From positions 42,833,515-42,897,514 of the forward strand of contig OU015528.1 of NCBI GenBank assembly GCA_907165065.1: 64,000 nucleotides of DNA. Reading direction: 5' to 3'. The position numbers were made by a program, and so were the translations under genes. The notes below the pieces were generated by a model. That model had not been told where the DNA came from. It did not search any database and worked only from the letters and a program-made list of their open reading frames with translations. Below are positions 62,941 to 64,000 of the stretch, in pieces. Each line of letters starts with the position of its first letter. Position 1 is the stretch's first letter. This DNA is from Caprimulgus europaeus. Lineage: Eukaryota; Chordata; Aves; Caprimulgiformes; Caprimulgidae.

Positions 62941-63345
62941 TCCCTTATGAGGAAAGGCTGAGGGAGCTGGGTGTCTTTAGCTTGGAGGAGACTGAGGGGT
63001 GACCTCATTAATGTTTAAAAATATATAAAGGGTGAGTGTCAGGAGGATGGAGCCAGACTCTTCCCAGTGACAACCAATGATAGGACAAGGGGCAATGGGT
63101 GTAAGCTGGAACACAGGAAGTTCCACTTAAACTTCAGAAGAAACTTCTCTACGCTGAGGGTGACAGAGCACTGGAACAGGCTGCCCAGGGAGGTTGTGGA
63201 GTCTCCTTCTCTGGAGACATTCAAGACCCGCCTGGACGCCTTCCTGTGTGATCTCATCTAGGTGTTCCTGCTCTGGCAGGGGGATTGGACTGGATGATCT
63301 TTCGAGGTCCCTTCCAATCCCTGACATTCTGTGTGATTCTGTGAT
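62941..63345 (+). mobile_element. CR1 LINE fragment with ORF2 C-terminus (right arm of inverted pair)
   Basis: In plus orientation, from the region encoding the ORF2 C-terminus to a GTGTGATTCTGTGATA tail. The frame at 63067-63261 includes [20 protein letters not shown], the standard CR1 ORF2 ending. It is 5'-truncated and preceded by an A-run. Bases from about 63165 onward are the near-complement of the copy at 62569-62756. Confidence 0.93.
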
Positions 63346-64000
63346 ACACTGAACAACTCAGCCTTTGTGAACTAAAGAAGGACTCAGAATGATGCTCTTC
63401 GTTTTCAGCTGGACTATCCAGAAGAGCAAAACAATGACTTAAGAATCTCATAGGGAAAGTAAATTTTCTACACAGGCTTCTGTGTATGTATTTTTACAAA
63501 ATTAACATTTGAACCTTAAAGGTATACCTGGAATTGAATGATTGATGCAAAATCAGTTTCTCAGCCAGCATGTTTCTTTCCTAGTTGCCAGTTATATTTG
63601 TTTACTTTGTGGAGAAGCATGTTTCCCCTACTAGCATTACAGTTATAGAATACGCTAAACTTCATAATGTTCCCTATGTTTTCTCAAAACTGAAAGCTAA
63701 TATAAAGAAACATCATTAACAACAAAAAGGATGACAGCGATTGCAGCTTGTTTTCTGAAAAGGATTAGAAAATTATATGATGAATGAGTTGAGCTAATGC
63801 ATTAAAATGATGGAGTATAAATATAGATCACTACCGTGTCATTTTTGCATAGTCATTTATCTGTCTATAGCTCCACTCCATTCAGTTATGATACTCTTTT
63901 CAGTCGATTCAAATTCAGAATAAATTAAACCTTTGAAGAAATTTGTTAAGCCTTGAGAAAGTCTGAACAAGTACGGATTTATACAGTTTTCCTAGCACAG

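Larger units (their letters stand above)
58708..64000 (-). other. EEA1: EEA1 intron 1 (3' part)
   Basis: I found no exon resembling the eight-residue start of human EEA1 here, and there is no CpG-rich promoter-like block, so exon 1 probably lies beyond base 64000. The stretch holds three CR1 fragments (about 60329-61074, 62569-62756 and 62941-63345) and an 18-19 base A-run at about 62916. The rest is AT-rich sequence in which I recognise nothing. Confidence 0.7.

Noticed and set aside
58708..64000. Search for the first coding exon of EEA1
   Set aside because: I found no short frame matching the eight-residue human start followed by a donor, nor a CpG-rich promoter. A motif of eight codons is too short to exclude by eye.

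Overview
This window is vertebrate, almost certainly avian, nuclear DNA. It is AT-rich and intron-dominated, with GT-AG introns. It carries several CR1 LINE fragments whose 3' ends finish in the ATTCTATG/ATTCTGTG-type octamer repeat that is characteristic of bird CR1. No prokaryotic gene organisation is present.

One protein-coding gene fills the window, on the minus strand. It is EEA1 (early endosome antigen 1), the long coiled-coil tether that Rab5-GTP and PI3P recruit to early endosomes. I traced 25 consecutive coding exons, 24 complete and one cut by the left edge, named E2 to E26 by analogy with human EEA1. Every junction has a GT donor and an AG acceptor. The reading frame stays open through 3725 coding bases (1241 codons plus two bases) and aligns with human EEA1 from about residue 9 to about residue 1250. 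The first coding exon (about eight codons in human) and promoter should lie beyond base 64000. The last exons, with the C-terminal Rab5 site and FYVE domain, should lie left of base 1.

Layout from the gene's 5' side: 58.7-64 kb is part of intron 1 and holds an old CR1 plus an inverted pair of younger CR1 copies. E2 is at 58.6 kb. Intron 2 (14 kb) holds two CR1s, a GC-rich block and a candidate extra exon. E3, which encodes the N-terminal C2H2 zinc finger that binds Rab5, is at 44.4 kb. E4-E8 cluster at 38.3-40.6 kb, and E9-E26 spread over 36.6-0 kb and encode the coiled-coil rod. Introns 9 and 17 hold further CR1 copies.

The most interesting signal is at 55.5-55.7 kb. There, an acceptor is followed by a second C2H2 zinc-finger exon, paralogous to E3. 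It keeps the identical CX2CX12HX4H spacing and all the residues known to contact Rab5. Its first nine residues are identical to those of E3, although six of those nine codons differ synonymously. This looks like an old, selectively maintained exon duplication. It could add a second tandem finger, or it could end the transcript early, because an in-frame stop overlapped by AATAAA follows. No other host gene or RNA gene could be supported.
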